Below the pieces are notes generated by a model. The model searched no databases, was not told the DNA's origin, and saw only the letters and a list, made by a program, of their open reading frames with translations. Of a stretch of DNA of 64,000 nt, positions 52,263 through 60,889 are shown in pieces. Positions within the stretch are counted from its first letter, which is position 1. Every line of letters begins with the position of its first letter. A program made the position numbers and the translations under genes. The stretch comes from Sporomusa ovata DSM 2662 (GTDB lineage Bacteria; Bacillota; Negativicutes; Sporomusales; Sporomusaceae): positions 434,001 through 498,000 of the forward strand of contig NZ_ASXP01000003.1 in NCBI RefSeq assembly GCF_000445445.1, read 5' to 3'.

Positions 52263-53951
52263 ATGAATTTATCTGCAAAAATGATCGTTGCTTTTTTAGT
52301 GGTAGTTATGGTGAGTGCTATTGGTTCCGCATATGTATTCTATAAGATTGGCCAAAGTTCCACCAGCATTGAATTTGTTGATCAGTATGCATTGCCACGA
52401 TTAGACGGGGCCTCTCAAGTGACCGCCAATGCAATTGGAAAAGTTGGCAATATTAGGGGCTATTTGTTCTTCAATAAACAAAACTATATTGATGAATATC
52501 ATAAACAAGCCAGAGAAAATGAACAATTAGAAGCTGCATTAATTAGCGACGCTAAATCAGAAAAGGCACTAGAATTTCTCCAGGAAATAAAGACCCTTGA
52601 TGATAAATATAACGAGGTATTTGCAAAACGGGTACTGACTTTAAAACAGGCAGGCAAGAATCAGGAAGCCATACAGGTGGCAGCCGAAGAACTAACACCA
52701 ATAGGATTGGCACTGATAGCAAAATCGAGAGAATATCAAAATTTCGGGGTACAAACAACCAAAAGTGAATTAAGGGTAAGTATGCAAGCTTCAAACGCAG
52801 CTAGGACTGCTGCCGTTAGTTCCAGTATAATTGCGGCTATCCTAGGTATATTGGTTGGGCTTTTTGCAACCAGAATTATCACAAGATCCCTAAAAGTAAT
52901 GTTATCTTTTAGTCAAGAATTAGCAAATGGCGATTTTCGGGATAAACCACGGACCTTTGTTAGCAAAGACGAATTCGGTCAATTGGCTGATGCCCTGGTA
53001 AACATGCGCAGCAGCCTTCGCACAATGATGAAACACGTTAATGAGTCGGCCGAGCAGGTGGCAGCATCGTCTGAAGAACTAACCGCCAGCGCTGATCAGT
53101 CGGCTCAAGCCGCTAACCAGGTTGCAAGTTCGATTACCGATGTGGCAAAAGGGACCGAAGAACAGTTGATTGCCGCCAGCAATGCCTCTGCGGTAGTAGA
53201 GCAGATGTCGGCTGGTATCCAGCAAATTGCTGCCAACACCAATGAAGTATTTGAACAATCGGCTCAGGCAGCCAATAAAGCCCAAGAAGGTAATAAGTCG
53301 GTAGAAAGAGCAGTAACCCAAATGGCCCAGGTGGAACAGACTGTTACCACCTCCGCTGAGATAATCACTCAATTAGGTGGGCGATCCAAGGAAATCGGAC
53401 AGATTGTAGATGCTATATCCACTATTGCCGGACAGACCAATCTCTTAGCCCTAAATGCTGCTATTGAGGCGGCACGTGCGGGAGAACAGGGGCGTGGCTT
53501 TGCCGTAGTAGCGGAAGAAGTTCGTAAATTAGCCGAGCAATCCCAGGAAGCCGCCAAGCAAATCGCCACCTTGATTAATGAAATTCAGTGCGATACCGAT
53601 AAAGCCGTAGTAGCCATGAACGATGGTACACGGGAAGTCAAGCTGGGTGCCGAAGTCGTTAACGCTTCCGGACAAGCCTTTCGGGAAATTGCAACTTTGG
53701 TAACCCAGGTATCAGCTCAAGTCAAGGAAATATCCACCGCCATTGAGCAAATGGCCATTGGCAGCCAGCATATTGTCGGCTCGGTAAAACGGATTGACGA
53801 ACTAAGCAAAAAAGCATCTGAGGAAACGCAGACGGTATCAGCGGCAACAGAAGAACAGTCAGCATCCATGCAGGAAATCGACTCAGCCAGTCAGGAATTG
53901 GCCAAGCTGGCTGTGGAACTACGGGAAACTATTAATAAGTTTCAAATATAG
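52263..53951 (+). CDS. Methyl-accepting chemotaxis protein
   Basis: 562 residues from ATG 52263 (AAGGAGG, 8 nt). N-terminal transmembrane helix (about 5-28), a four-helix-bundle sensor domain (about 30-185), a second helix (about 187-208), HAMP (about 210-262), then the cytoplasmic signalling coiled coil. The invariant hairpin tip IAGQTNLLALNAAIEAARAG is intact, and Glu/Gln-rich methylation segments lie on both sides. It senses periplasmic or membrane signals and passes them to CheA/CheW. It is monocistronic. Confidence 0.96.
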   Translation: MNLSAKMIVAFLVVVMVSAIGSAYVFYKIGQSSTSIEFVDQYALPRLDGASQVTANAIGKVGNIRGYLFFNKQNYIDEYHKQARENEQLEAALISDAKSEKALEFLQEIKTLDDKYNEVFAKRVLTLKQAGKNQEAIQVAAEELTPIGLALIAKSREYQNFGVQTTKSELRVSMQASNAARTAAVSSSIIAAILGILVGLFATRIITRSLKVMLSFSQELANGDFRDKPRTFVSKDEFGQLADALVNMRSSLRTMMKHVNESAEQVAASSEELTASADQSAQAANQVASSITDVAKGTEEQLIAASNASAVVEQMSAGIQQIAANTNEVFEQSAQAANKAQEGNKSVERAVTQMAQVEQTVTTSAEIITQLGGRSKEIGQIVDAISTIAGQTNLLALNAAIEAARAGEQGRGFAVVAEEVRKLAEQSQEAAKQIATLINEIQCDTDKAVVAMNDGTREVKLGAEVVNASGQAFREIATLVTQVSAQVKEISTAIEQMAIGSQHIVGSVKRIDELSKKASEETQTVSAATEEQSASMQEIDSASQELAKLAVELRETINKFQI

Positions 53952-53960
53952 TATAATAAC

Positions 53961-53998
53961 AAAAAGCTATTTGTCCAGTAAAAGACAAATAGCTTTCT
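53961..53998. terminator. Bidirectional terminator between the MCP and YkvA genes
   Basis: Perfect 13-bp stem AAAGCTATTTGTC/GACAAATAGCTTT with an 8-nt loop and A/T-rich flanks on both sides. Confidence 0.85.
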
Positions 53999-54014
53999 TG
54001 TATGTTTTATTATC

Positions 54015-54401
54015 TTACTGCATTAAATTACGAACAACCATCACAACGATAACAATCCAGGCCACAGCCGCTACCACAATCAGAGTAAAAATATAGGGCA
54101 TCCGCCGGGCCCATTTTTCGCTTTGCCGCCTGCTTTCCGTGAGTACCGGCGCTGGCAGTAAATTGGTCAAATACAGCATGGCGCCAGTAAACAGAGTAAC
54201 ATCATCGGCAATGCCTACCAGCGGCAGATAATCAGGCAATAAATCAATCGGACTAAGCAAATAAACAACCACTGCCATCAGTATTCCTTTTAAATAATAA
54301 GGAGTTTGCGGATGCCGCCAGGCATAAAATAAAATCATGGCATTTTCCCGCACCATTTTTACCAAGGCCCAAAGTTGAAATAGGCGGCCTGTCTTTATCA
54401 T
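54015..54401 (-). CDS. YkvA/DUF1232 family small membrane protein
   Basis: 128 residues with two hydrophobic segments. The DUF1232 core is HPQTPYYLKGILMAVVVYLLSPIDLLPDYLPLVGIADD. ATG 54401 follows AGGTGAG with 5 nt spacing; an upstream in-frame ATG at 54419 has no RBS. The family is widespread and its role unknown. A stand-alone gene beside an MFS exporter. Confidence 0.88.
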   Translation of the reverse strand: MIKTGRLFQLWALVKMVRENAMILFYAWRHPQTPYYLKGILMAVVVYLLSPIDLLPDYLPLVGIADDVTLFTGAMLYLTNLLPAPVLTESRRQSEKWARRMPYIFTLIVVAAVAWIVIVVMVVRNLMQ

Positions 54402-54457
54402 AGTCTCACCTGCCTGCATTTTTATCTATATCCAAATGACTAGTAGTGTGTCACAAC

Positions 54458-55867
54458 TTATTTCCCTGACCGTTGGAAGGATACCAATGCTCCGATAATA
54501 GCAAAGGCAGCGCCTACCAGCAATGCGGTCTGATACCCATCCATGAAAGCGGCTATCTGCTGCACCTGGGTTGCCTGACTAAAGCCACTAAGGCTGGCGG
54601 CCCGGCGGTATTCCAGAATAGATACCGCTACCGCTGTACCGCATACCATGCCAAAGTTACGTGCTAAGGCATTAATACCGCCCGCTACTCCCAGTTGCCG
54701 GGAGGATACAGCACTCATTATACTGTTATTATTCGGAGACTGGAATAGGCCATTGCCCAAGCCCATGATAGCTTGTGAGGCCATAATCAGCCACAACTCA
54801 GTATTTACCTGCAGCCTGGCAGTTAAAATTAAGCCCAGTGCCAGTATTCCCATTCCCGTAGTAGCTAGCGGACCTATGCCAACCTTATCTGACAAACTGC
54901 CGCTCAACGGTGCAACTACCGCCATAACCAGAGGAAAAGCTGACATAATGAGTCCGGTCTTAGCCGGAGTAAAGGTTAGTATATCATGGAGGAAGTACGG
55001 TAGCAATAACGTGTTGCTAAACATAGCCATGAAAGAGAGCATACCAGCCAAATTGCCTGTTGAAAACTCCCAATTCTTAAATATTGATAATTCCAGCATG
55101 GGATAGGCTATTCTTTTTTCCTGCCATATGAAGAGAACAAACATTACCAGGGCAAATCCCAGGCAGGCAAGCGTGCTTACCGAAAGCCATCCCCACCTGG
55201 TGCCATAGCTTAACGCCAATAAAAAACTAACCATGCCAATTGTAAACAAGGCCGCCCCAAGATAGTCTATTTTTTCCTGCTGCAAATCCTGATCGACCGG
55301 CAAAATCAATCGCACTCCGGCATAGCCGAGCATGCCAATAGGAATATTGACATAAAAAATAGCATGCCAGCCAAAATGATCCACAAGCAGGCCCCCTAAC
55401 CCCGGTCCACTCAAACTGCCTAACGCTACAATGGTACCAAGCATCCCTAACACCTTGCCACGCTCATTTTGCGGAAAACCCGCCGTAAGTATAGCCATAC
55501 CATTAGCCATCAATGTAGCGGCGCCAATCGCCTGAATTATGCGAAAGCCAATCAGCATAACAATAGAATTAGCCATACCACATAGTAATGAACCTGCGGC
55601 AAAACCAATAAAGCCATAGCCATATATCCTGCGACATCCCATTACATCGCCAAGCCGCCCCACAAGTGGCAGCAGGCTGGTGATTGCCAGCAAGTACGCC
55701 GTCACCACCCACTGAGCTGTGGGAATATCCGTATGTAATGCAATCGTAATCGGCGGCAAAGCAACATTAACAATCGAAGACGTCATTGTCGATATAAAAA
55801 TACCGCTACTAATAACACCAAAAATCAACCATTTATAATAAGGAAGTTGCTGCAATTTTTTCTGCAC
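54458..55867 (-). CDS. MFS drug exporter, DHA2 (EmrB/QacA) family
   Basis: 469 residues with about 14 transmembrane segments. DHA2 motifs are SSIVNVALPPITIALHTDIPTAQWVVTAYLLAI (motif D1/C-type region), GRLGDVMGCRRIYGYG (motif A), and the antiporter motif C in LGSLSGPGLGGLLVDHFGWHAIFYVNIPIG. It uses proton exchange to expel lipophilic compounds. The start is GTG (55867) after AAGGAG. No TetR/MarR regulator is adjacent. Confidence 0.93.
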   Translation of the reverse strand: MQKKLQQLPYYKWLIFGVISSGIFISTMTSSIVNVALPPITIALHTDIPTAQWVVTAYLLAITSLLPLVGRLGDVMGCRRIYGYGFIGFAAGSLLCGMANSIVMLIGFRIIQAIGAATLMANGMAILTAGFPQNERGKVLGMLGTIVALGSLSGPGLGGLLVDHFGWHAIFYVNIPIGMLGYAGVRLILPVDQDLQQEKIDYLGAALFTIGMVSFLLALSYGTRWGWLSVSTLACLGFALVMFVLFIWQEKRIAYPMLELSIFKNWEFSTGNLAGMLSFMAMFSNTLLLPYFLHDILTFTPAKTGLIMSAFPLVMAVVAPLSGSLSDKVGIGPLATTGMGILALGLILTARLQVNTELWLIMASQAIMGLGNGLFQSPNNNSIMSAVSSRQLGVAGGINALARNFGMVCGTAVAVSILEYRRAASLSGFSQATQVQQIAAFMDGYQTALLVGAAFAIIGALVSFQRSGK

Positions 55868-56013
55868 CCAGAAACTCCTTTCCCACTATATACAACGCGT
55901 TAACGATTTTGGCGGACAGTGTAAACGTAGTCTACTTAGTTTGCCTGCTATTCTTTGGATAAATTCCACCAGAGATAAGCTATTTCCTTTACCAACTTAC
56001 TTCATTGGAAAAA

Positions 56014-56051
56014 AAATCAGCATACCCCGGTCAAGCAGGATATGCTGATTT
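56014..56051 (-). terminator. Intrinsic terminator after amt
   Basis: Perfect 11-bp stem AAATCAGCATA/TATGCTGATTT with a 16-nt loop and a TTTTTTCC tail on the minus strand. Confidence 0.8.
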
Positions 56052-56087
56052 GGTCTTATTTTCAATTATACAACGTGTTAAAGACTT

Positions 56088-57419
56088 TTAATTTATCCGA
56101 TCCTCTGCAAGTTGGTGCTGACCTACAGGTAACGTTCCAATAGTAGATACAGGTCCAAGAGCGGTAAGCGGATTGCACTCCAGATCACTATAGGCGGTAA
56201 TACCATGTTCACTCATATCCAAGCCCTCGGTTTCTTCTTCCACTGACACCCGTATGCCAACTGTCGCCTTAAGGGCAGAAAATAGCATATAGGTAGCGGC
56301 AAACCCCCACAACGATACAACGGCTACACCCAAAAATTGCACACCCAGCAGCCCTAAGCCGCCGCCATACAGTAAGCCGCCTTTTTCTGCAAAGATGCCG
56401 ACAGCCACCGTACCAAAAGTACCACATACCCCATGCACAGCAATGGCACCTACCGGGTCATCAGCCCGCAGCCGGTCAAACAGCGGTACGGCAAACACTA
56501 CCAACATACCGGCAATACCGCCAATAACCATAGCACTAATGGGCTCCACAAAGGCACAGCCTGCCGTTATGGCAACAAGGCCGCCCAAGGCACCGTTAAT
56601 GGCCATACTGGGGTCAGCCTTACCCCACTTTACTGCCGTATACAGAGCAGCAATCGTGCCGCCGGCGGCAGCTGACAAATTGGTATTGACAGCAATACGG
56701 GCAATATTTAAGTCCAAACCGGACAAAGTGCTGCCCGGATTAAAGCCAAACCAGCCAAACCATAACAGAAAAGCTCCCAGCGCAGCTAAAGGCAGATTAT
56801 GTCCAGGCAAAACATGTACTGAACCATCTTTACCAAACTTACCTGTGCGCGGCCCCAATACCAGTACTGCCGCCAGGGAGGCCCAGCCGCCCAATGAATG
56901 GACCACTGCTGAACCGGCAAAATCAAGCATGCCAAGCTTATTAAGCCAGCCGCCGTTCCCCCATACCCAATGCCCGGCAATAGGATAAATAACAGCCGTG
57001 GCAATAAGCGAAAAAACCAGATAGGGCATGAATTTCATACGTTCAGCCACCGCACCTGACACAATAGTCGCCATGGCAATAGCAAAAGCCGCCTGAAACA
57101 GCCAAAACGCATAGACCGGTATTTTTAAACCTAAATACTCCATATCTCCTTTTAAAAAGAAGCCTGACCATCCAATGACACCGGCTTTATCCAGACCGTA
57201 CATTATGGCAAAACCTACAGCAAAATACCCTAGCATGCCAACAGTACAATCCATGATAACTTTCATAATAATATTTAACGAATTCTTGCTGCGGACAAAG
57301 CCAGCCTCCAACGCCGCAAACCCGCCCTCCATCAGAAATACCAGCGCTGCACACAAGAGCACCCAAACCGTGTCAATACCAGCCGCTAATGAAGTATTTG
57401 ATAATTCCACTTTACTCAC
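56088..57419 (-). CDS. amt: Ammonium transporter
   Basis: 443 residues with 11 predicted membrane helices. The Amt twin-His pore residues are in AVVHSLGGWASL and AIAVHGVCGTFGTVAVG, and VFLMEGGFAALEAGFVRSKN at the N-terminus is typical. The start is GTG 57419; a second GTG at 57410 has better RBS spacing. It follows the PII gene glnK, the usual pairing in which GlnK blocks the channel when nitrogen is sufficient. A terminator-like hairpin lies between the two genes. Confidence 0.95.
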   Translation of the reverse strand: MSKVELSNTSLAAGIDTVWVLLCAALVFLMEGGFAALEAGFVRSKNSLNIIMKVIMDCTVGMLGYFAVGFAIMYGLDKAGVIGWSGFFLKGDMEYLGLKIPVYAFWLFQAAFAIAMATIVSGAVAERMKFMPYLVFSLIATAVIYPIAGHWVWGNGGWLNKLGMLDFAGSAVVHSLGGWASLAAVLVLGPRTGKFGKDGSVHVLPGHNLPLAALGAFLLWFGWFGFNPGSTLSGLDLNIARIAVNTNLSAAAGGTIAALYTAVKWGKADPSMAINGALGGLVAITAGCAFVEPISAMVIGGIAGMLVVFAVPLFDRLRADDPVGAIAVHGVCGTFGTVAVGIFAEKGGLLYGGGLGLLGVQFLGVAVVSLWGFAATYMLFSALKATVGIRVSVEEETEGLDMSEHGITAYSDLECNPLTALGPVSTIGTLPVGQHQLAEDRIN

Positions 57420-57438
57420 CTTCCTCAGTAAAATAAAA

Positions 57439-57480
57439 AGCCAGTAATACTAATGCATTAATACATCAGTATTACTGGCT
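57439..57480 (-). terminator. Terminator/attenuator hairpin between glnK and amt
   Basis: Perfect 13-bp stem AGCCAGTAATACT/AGTATTACTGGCT with a 16-nt loop, followed on the minus strand by TTTTTATTTTA and then at once by the amt RBS. It should lower amt expression relative to glnK, or be a regulated attenuator. Confidence 0.8.
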
Positions 57481-57571
57481 TCATCGCCACAATTTTGTAT
57501 GAATTTAAGTTATATTATAGCACAATATCCTAATTACACAATACATTTTTAACAATATTTTTTCTGTTATA

Positions 57572-57910
57572 CTACAGATCTGTAATTTCTTCGCCATCTG
57601 TTCGTATCCGGTACACATTTTCAATAGGAAAAATAAAAATTTTGCCATCACCGATCTTACCCGATCGTCCCTGTTTAGTGATAGCCGTGACTACCGCCTG
57701 CTCCAAGTCGTCAGGTATCACTACCTCAATCTTTACCTTTGGCAATAAATTAATGGTGTATTCTTGACCGCGGTACACACCAATATGCCCTTGCTGTAAG
57801 CCGCAGCCAAATACTTCGGACACGGTCATCCCCCTGACACCGAGCTGAGCTAAATCCTCTTTAACCGCATTCAGCTTATCCGGACGAATGATTGCGTCAA
57901 TTTTTATCAC
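57572..57910 (-). CDS. glnK: PII nitrogen regulatory protein
   Basis: 112 residues, canonical PII. The T-loop segment YRGQEYTINLLPKVKIEVV includes the uridylylatable Tyr position (about 51), and the B/C loops have GRSGKIGDGKIFIFPIENVYRIRTDGE. It binds ATP/ADP and 2-oxoglutarate and controls Amt. The start is GTG with GGGAGGG upstream. It is first in the glnK-amt unit. Confidence 0.95.
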   Translation of the reverse strand: MIKIDAIIRPDKLNAVKEDLAQLGVRGMTVSEVFGCGLQQGHIGVYRGQEYTINLLPKVKIEVVIPDDLEQAVVTAITKQGRSGKIGDGKIFIFPIENVYRIRTDGEEITDL

Positions 57911-58070
57911 CCGATTCCCTCCCTAAGTAATACTTGACAAACACTGCCAAACAACTTACAAAACATAATAACATAGTCCTATACTATTGTAACAGACTTG
58001 AAAGACAATGTTAAGCTACCGCAAAGTTAAATACATGACTGCCTTTCGTCAGATGCTTCCAAAAAAATGT

Positions 58071-58112
58071 AAACGCCCTATCGTTCATTCCTGTCTGAAC
58101 TATAGGGCGTTT
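58071..58112. terminator. Terminator hairpin between the porin and glnK regions
   Basis: Perfect 11-bp stem AAACGCCCTAT/ATAGGGCGTTT, with TACATTTTTTT following on the minus strand. It most likely ends the porin transcript, after repeat copy C. Confidence 0.75.
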
Positions 58113-58160
58113 GCCATAGTAAGATCGACATGTTTAAAAACCGGAATTAATTCTAGTCGA

Positions 58161-58258
58161 TAAGTTATGACTCCCGCCTCTGTAGACGGGGCGTTACTTC
58201 AAATGGGGTAGAGTCCCCACCCGAAGAGTTGCTGTTAAGCATTTGTGATCAAGTTCAC
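58161..58258 (-). repeat. Multi-hairpin repeat element, copy C
   Basis: Reverse orientation. It starts TGTGAACTTG 12 nt past the porin stop, has a GGTGGGGACTC..GAGTCCCC-type hairpin region, and ends GTCTACAGAGGCGGGAGTC, matching the right end of copies A and B. The first hairpin is decayed. Confidence 0.7.
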
Positions 58259-58269
58259 ATTTGAGAAGC

Positions 58270-59520
58270 TTAGAACATATACCTTAACTGAGCAGTGAAG
58301 TTCTTGGCGTTTCTACCGTCATCTTCAGCTTCAAAGTCTTGATATTGGAGAGTCATAACTCCATTATTGAACACAGTATATTCAATACCAAAATCCATAC
58401 CTTTTACATTGTTCATCATATAGCCTGTAGGGATATTTGTTGCAGTTTCCCAAATCAGGTCACCGGTGCGAGCCAAAAATCCGTTGTCAGCCTTTCTGTA
58501 GCCTACCCATAATCCATAAGTATTTGGTTTCGCCCAATCAGCGCCCAGATATTTTACTTGGGCAACCCAGGCTTTTGCGGTGTCGCCATTCAATAATTTA
58601 GCTGCATCGGAGTCATTTTGCCCGTATTCAGCAGTAATCCCGATATTTTTTATCCCTTTATACCCGAAACCAGCGGCCCAGGTATCATTGAAGGTTCCAT
58701 GGCCAGCTAATCCTAAACCAAATGGTGCAAGATTTTGTGACTTAGTTTTTGCATAAACTAAAGTCATATCAAGATTCTTATTAATGTCATAAGCTACATT
58801 GGCACCGGCAAGATTAATATCTGCCGAACCAAGATCATGTTTAAACGCAACGCCAGTCACTTTAACTTTATTGCCAACAGTCACGGTAACGCCGTCCTGA
58901 TTTGCGCCCCAACTGTAAACAAGACCTTTACCAAGATTAATGCCCTGACGGCCAAATGTAAAATTCTTACCAACTAAATAAGCCTGATCCAATTTAGTTT
59001 CTGCGCCAGAACCCCATTCACTTTCAGCAAAGTAACGACCCTTAAACGCTAAATCTTTAGTTAATGGGGCATCCATATACAACAGCAATCGATTTTTTAA
59101 TGCGGTTTTATCTCCGGTTACAGGTTCGTCAACATATTCATACCATTCACGGACCTGGCCGGTAATTTTGATATTGCCCATTTTATTTTCCAGATTAGTT
59201 ACACGAACGCCAAGATTATTCAATTCCTGGGCATATTCATCAGCTAACTTATTTATAAGAGCTTTGTATTCGGCATCCGCTTTGTCTGAATTTGCCATTG
59301 CCTTACCGACGATTGCCGCCATTTCGTAACGGGTAATAATTCTGTCACCCTGGAAACTTCCGTCAGGATAGCCGCTAATAATACCAGCGTTAGATAATTT
59401 GTTTACTGCGTCATATGACCAATGCTTAGCAGGAACATCGGCAAACGGATTAGCGAAAGCAGTGCTGGCAATTCCTAAAACAAATACTAGTACCAGGGTA
59501 ATAATCATCCTCTTTTTCAT
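58270..59520 (-). CDS. SLH-domain outer-membrane porin (OmpM-like)
   Basis: 416 residues. Signal peptide (cleavage after ASTAFA), then one SLH domain (NPFADVPAKHWSYDAVNKLSNAGIISGYPDGSFQGDRIITRYEMA), a short coiled coil (about 80-112, LGVRVTNLENKMGNIKI), then a beta-strand-rich porin domain ending in Phe (RYMF). This is the OmpM-type layout of Negativicutes, where the SLH domain binds peptidoglycan-linked polyamine and tethers the outer membrane. It is strong evidence for a diderm Firmicute. The ATG follows AGGAGGG. The 5' UTR is structured. Confidence 0.93.
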   Translation of the reverse strand: MKKRMIITLVLVFVLGIASTAFANPFADVPAKHWSYDAVNKLSNAGIISGYPDGSFQGDRIITRYEMAAIVGKAMANSDKADAEYKALINKLADEYAQELNNLGVRVTNLENKMGNIKITGQVREWYEYVDEPVTGDKTALKNRLLLYMDAPLTKDLAFKGRYFAESEWGSGAETKLDQAYLVGKNFTFGRQGINLGKGLVYSWGANQDGVTVTVGNKVKVTGVAFKHDLGSADINLAGANVAYDINKNLDMTLVYAKTKSQNLAPFGLGLAGHGTFNDTWAAGFGYKGIKNIGITAEYGQNDSDAAKLLNGDTAKAWVAQVKYLGADWAKPNTYGLWVGYRKADNGFLARTGDLIWETATNIPTGYMMNNVKGMDFGIEYTVFNNGVMTLQYQDFEAEDDGRNAKNFTAQLRYMF

Positions 59521-59730
59521 GTGATTCCCTCCTAGTTTTTTCTTACCTTTGGTAGTCTCTGAGTTTGGAGAATGCCGAGAGTTTCTTTATTTCCTCAGAC
59601 TATATTCTCCTTAACCTCATGTCTATCACTGATGCGGGACTACTAATGGCTAACCGAGGTTGCACCTCCTTTCCCATAGGAAAGATCACTCGCAATAGAT
59701 CTTTTTCCTACGATCACATTTAATGGAGAT
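59521..59730 (-). promoter_or_regulatory. Structured 5' UTR of the porin gene, cobalamin-riboswitch-like core
   Basis: Several helices occur: TAGGAAAGATC/GATCTTTTTCCTA (59677-59710), GAGGT/ACCTC (59656-59668), GGAGAAT/ATTCTCC (59567-59610) and CTCAGACT with AGTCTCTGAG. On the minus strand the order GGGAA - GGTGCAACC - CCCGC - CAGTGATA is that of the conserved core of cobalamin riboswitches. A clear B12 box (AGTCAGGAGACC type) is not seen; the closest is AGTCTGAGGAAA. The family call is tentative. Confidence 0.35.
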
Positions 59731-59926
59731 TATTCCCTATAAAAACCAAATATCCTGCTAACTTTTATTGAGTATTCTCTATTTTCGGAAAAATTTAAAT
59801 ATTAATTTTCCTGTATTTTCTGAAATTTAAAAAAGAGAGGCTGATTTTCACACAAGCCTCTCTTTTTGCATAACCGAATACCTCCCGTAATTATACGGGA
59901 AAGGTGGCAAATCTTTATCTTAGTAC
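59731..59926. other. Intergenic stretch between the porin leader and the HD gene's repeat
   Basis: AT-rich. It contains the terminator at 59830-59867 and a small perfect hairpin TCCCGTA/TACGGGA at 59883-59900. The porin promoter should lie near 59740-59800, but I could not define it. Confidence 0.4.
59830..59867. terminator. Bidirectional terminator
   Basis: Perfect 13-bp stem AAAAAGAGAGGCT/AGCCTCTCTTTTT with a 12-nt loop. It ends the HD-gene transcript on the minus strand. Confidence 0.85.
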
Positions 59927-60025
59927 GTGAGTCAAGACTCCCGCCTCTACAGGCGGCGTTAATTCAGATGGAGTAAACTCTCCATCTGAATCCCCAATGT
60001 TTCAGCTATGCTGAAACGAGTTCAC
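59925..60025 (-). repeat. Multi-hairpin repeat element, copy B
   Basis: The best-preserved copy, in reverse orientation: GTGAACTCGTTTCAGC with AGCTGAAAC, then the TTCAGATGGAG/CTCCATCTGAA hairpin, then GCCGCCTGTAGAGGCGG, ending GAGTCTTGACTCACG. Its first bases form the TGA stop of the HD gene. Confidence 0.85.
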
Positions 60026-60747
60026 TTCAATCTGTTATCAATATATTCGTTTAGAGTTGCCTTGATAACGCTGCAATCTTCGTTGTCAGGCAGGGCTGCC
60101 AGCTGCCGCTTCAAATGGCCTTCTTCTACCAGTTGTATTAACGTCCAGTCGAAATTAATATCATAAAACCAGCTTAACCGAATGAGCCGCTTATCGGCCA
60201 CAGTCTTAACATCAGTATAGGATAAAACGCCGCCGTTCTTCAGCTGCTCAAGCATTATGGGAGAATAATCATGGTTAGCCTGAATCGGTGGCAGAACCCG
60301 GAAAATATCCAGCTTGTCGGCATCGCGGATTATTTTGGCAAACAGCTCATTTTCTGGCGTTGTCGGTGCAATGGACATTTTGTTATGAGCTATGATGGCA
60401 AATGTAATCGCCGTTTGCTCAACTGGTGAAAACTCCTGCAATAGTCCTGATTCCGCCAGCATCACGGCACCTACATTGCCGTGATCGAAAGACTCGGCAT
60501 CCACAAAGGTACGATATTCGGTGACCTGCCGAAAGCGAGCAAGGTCATGGAATAAGCCAATGACTTCAGCCAGAGTTTGTTGCCGGGCCGTAAGATTGGC
60601 ATACTGAGCAAGTTTTACAGTATTGTCTGCCACCCGTTTGCTATGTTCCTCTTTCAGCAACACACGTTCCATAATGAATTTGTCATCAGTATAATAGGTA
60701 TGGATATATTTCTCCAACCATTGATATAAATAGTTTAGTTCAGTCAT
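60022..60747 (-). CDS. HD-domain phosphohydrolase
   Basis: 241 residues from ATG 60747 (GGGGGAG, 5 nt). HD superfamily residues: EEHSKRVADNTVKLAQYA (His), GLFHDLARFRQ (HD pair at about 70), DHGNVGAVML (His) and IIRDADKLDIFRVLP (Asp). It resembles the small cytosolic HD hydrolases that act on nucleotides; the substrate is unknown. The TGA stop is provided by repeat copy B, so a few native C-terminal residues may have been replaced. Confidence 0.85.
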   Translation of the reverse strand: MTELNYLYQWLEKYIHTYYTDDKFIMERVLLKEEHSKRVADNTVKLAQYANLTARQQTLAEVIGLFHDLARFRQVTEYRTFVDAESFDHGNVGAVMLAESGLLQEFSPVEQTAITFAIIAHNKMSIAPTTPENELFAKIIRDADKLDIFRVLPPIQANHDYSPIMLEQLKNGGVLSYTDVKTVADKRLIRLSWFYDINFDWTLIQLVEEGHLKRQLAALPDNEDCSVIKATLNEYIDNRLK

Positions 60748-60827
60748 TACTGCTCCCCCTTCGCTGACTATTATACCACACCCACACCTAAGCAAACCAT
60801 TTGTGGCATCAGTATAATTAGAATCAT

Positions 60828-60880
60828 CGACGCCTCCAATTATAAGCGCCTGTGGAGGCAGGAGTCTTGACTCGTATCCA
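60828..60880 (+). repeat. Multi-hairpin repeat element, right-end fragment D
   Basis: Only the last hairpin and end are present: GCGCCTGTGGAGGCAGGAG then TCTTGACTCGTATCCA, identical at the end to copy A. It lies between the HD gene and the transglutaminase-like gene. Confidence 0.7.
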
Positions 60881-60889
60881 AAATAAAGG

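Noticed and set aside
57935..57965. TGGCAGTGTTTGTCA upstream of glnK as a sigma-54 promoter.
   Set aside because: The -12 GC is not at the required distance from the -24 GG, so it does not meet the consensus.
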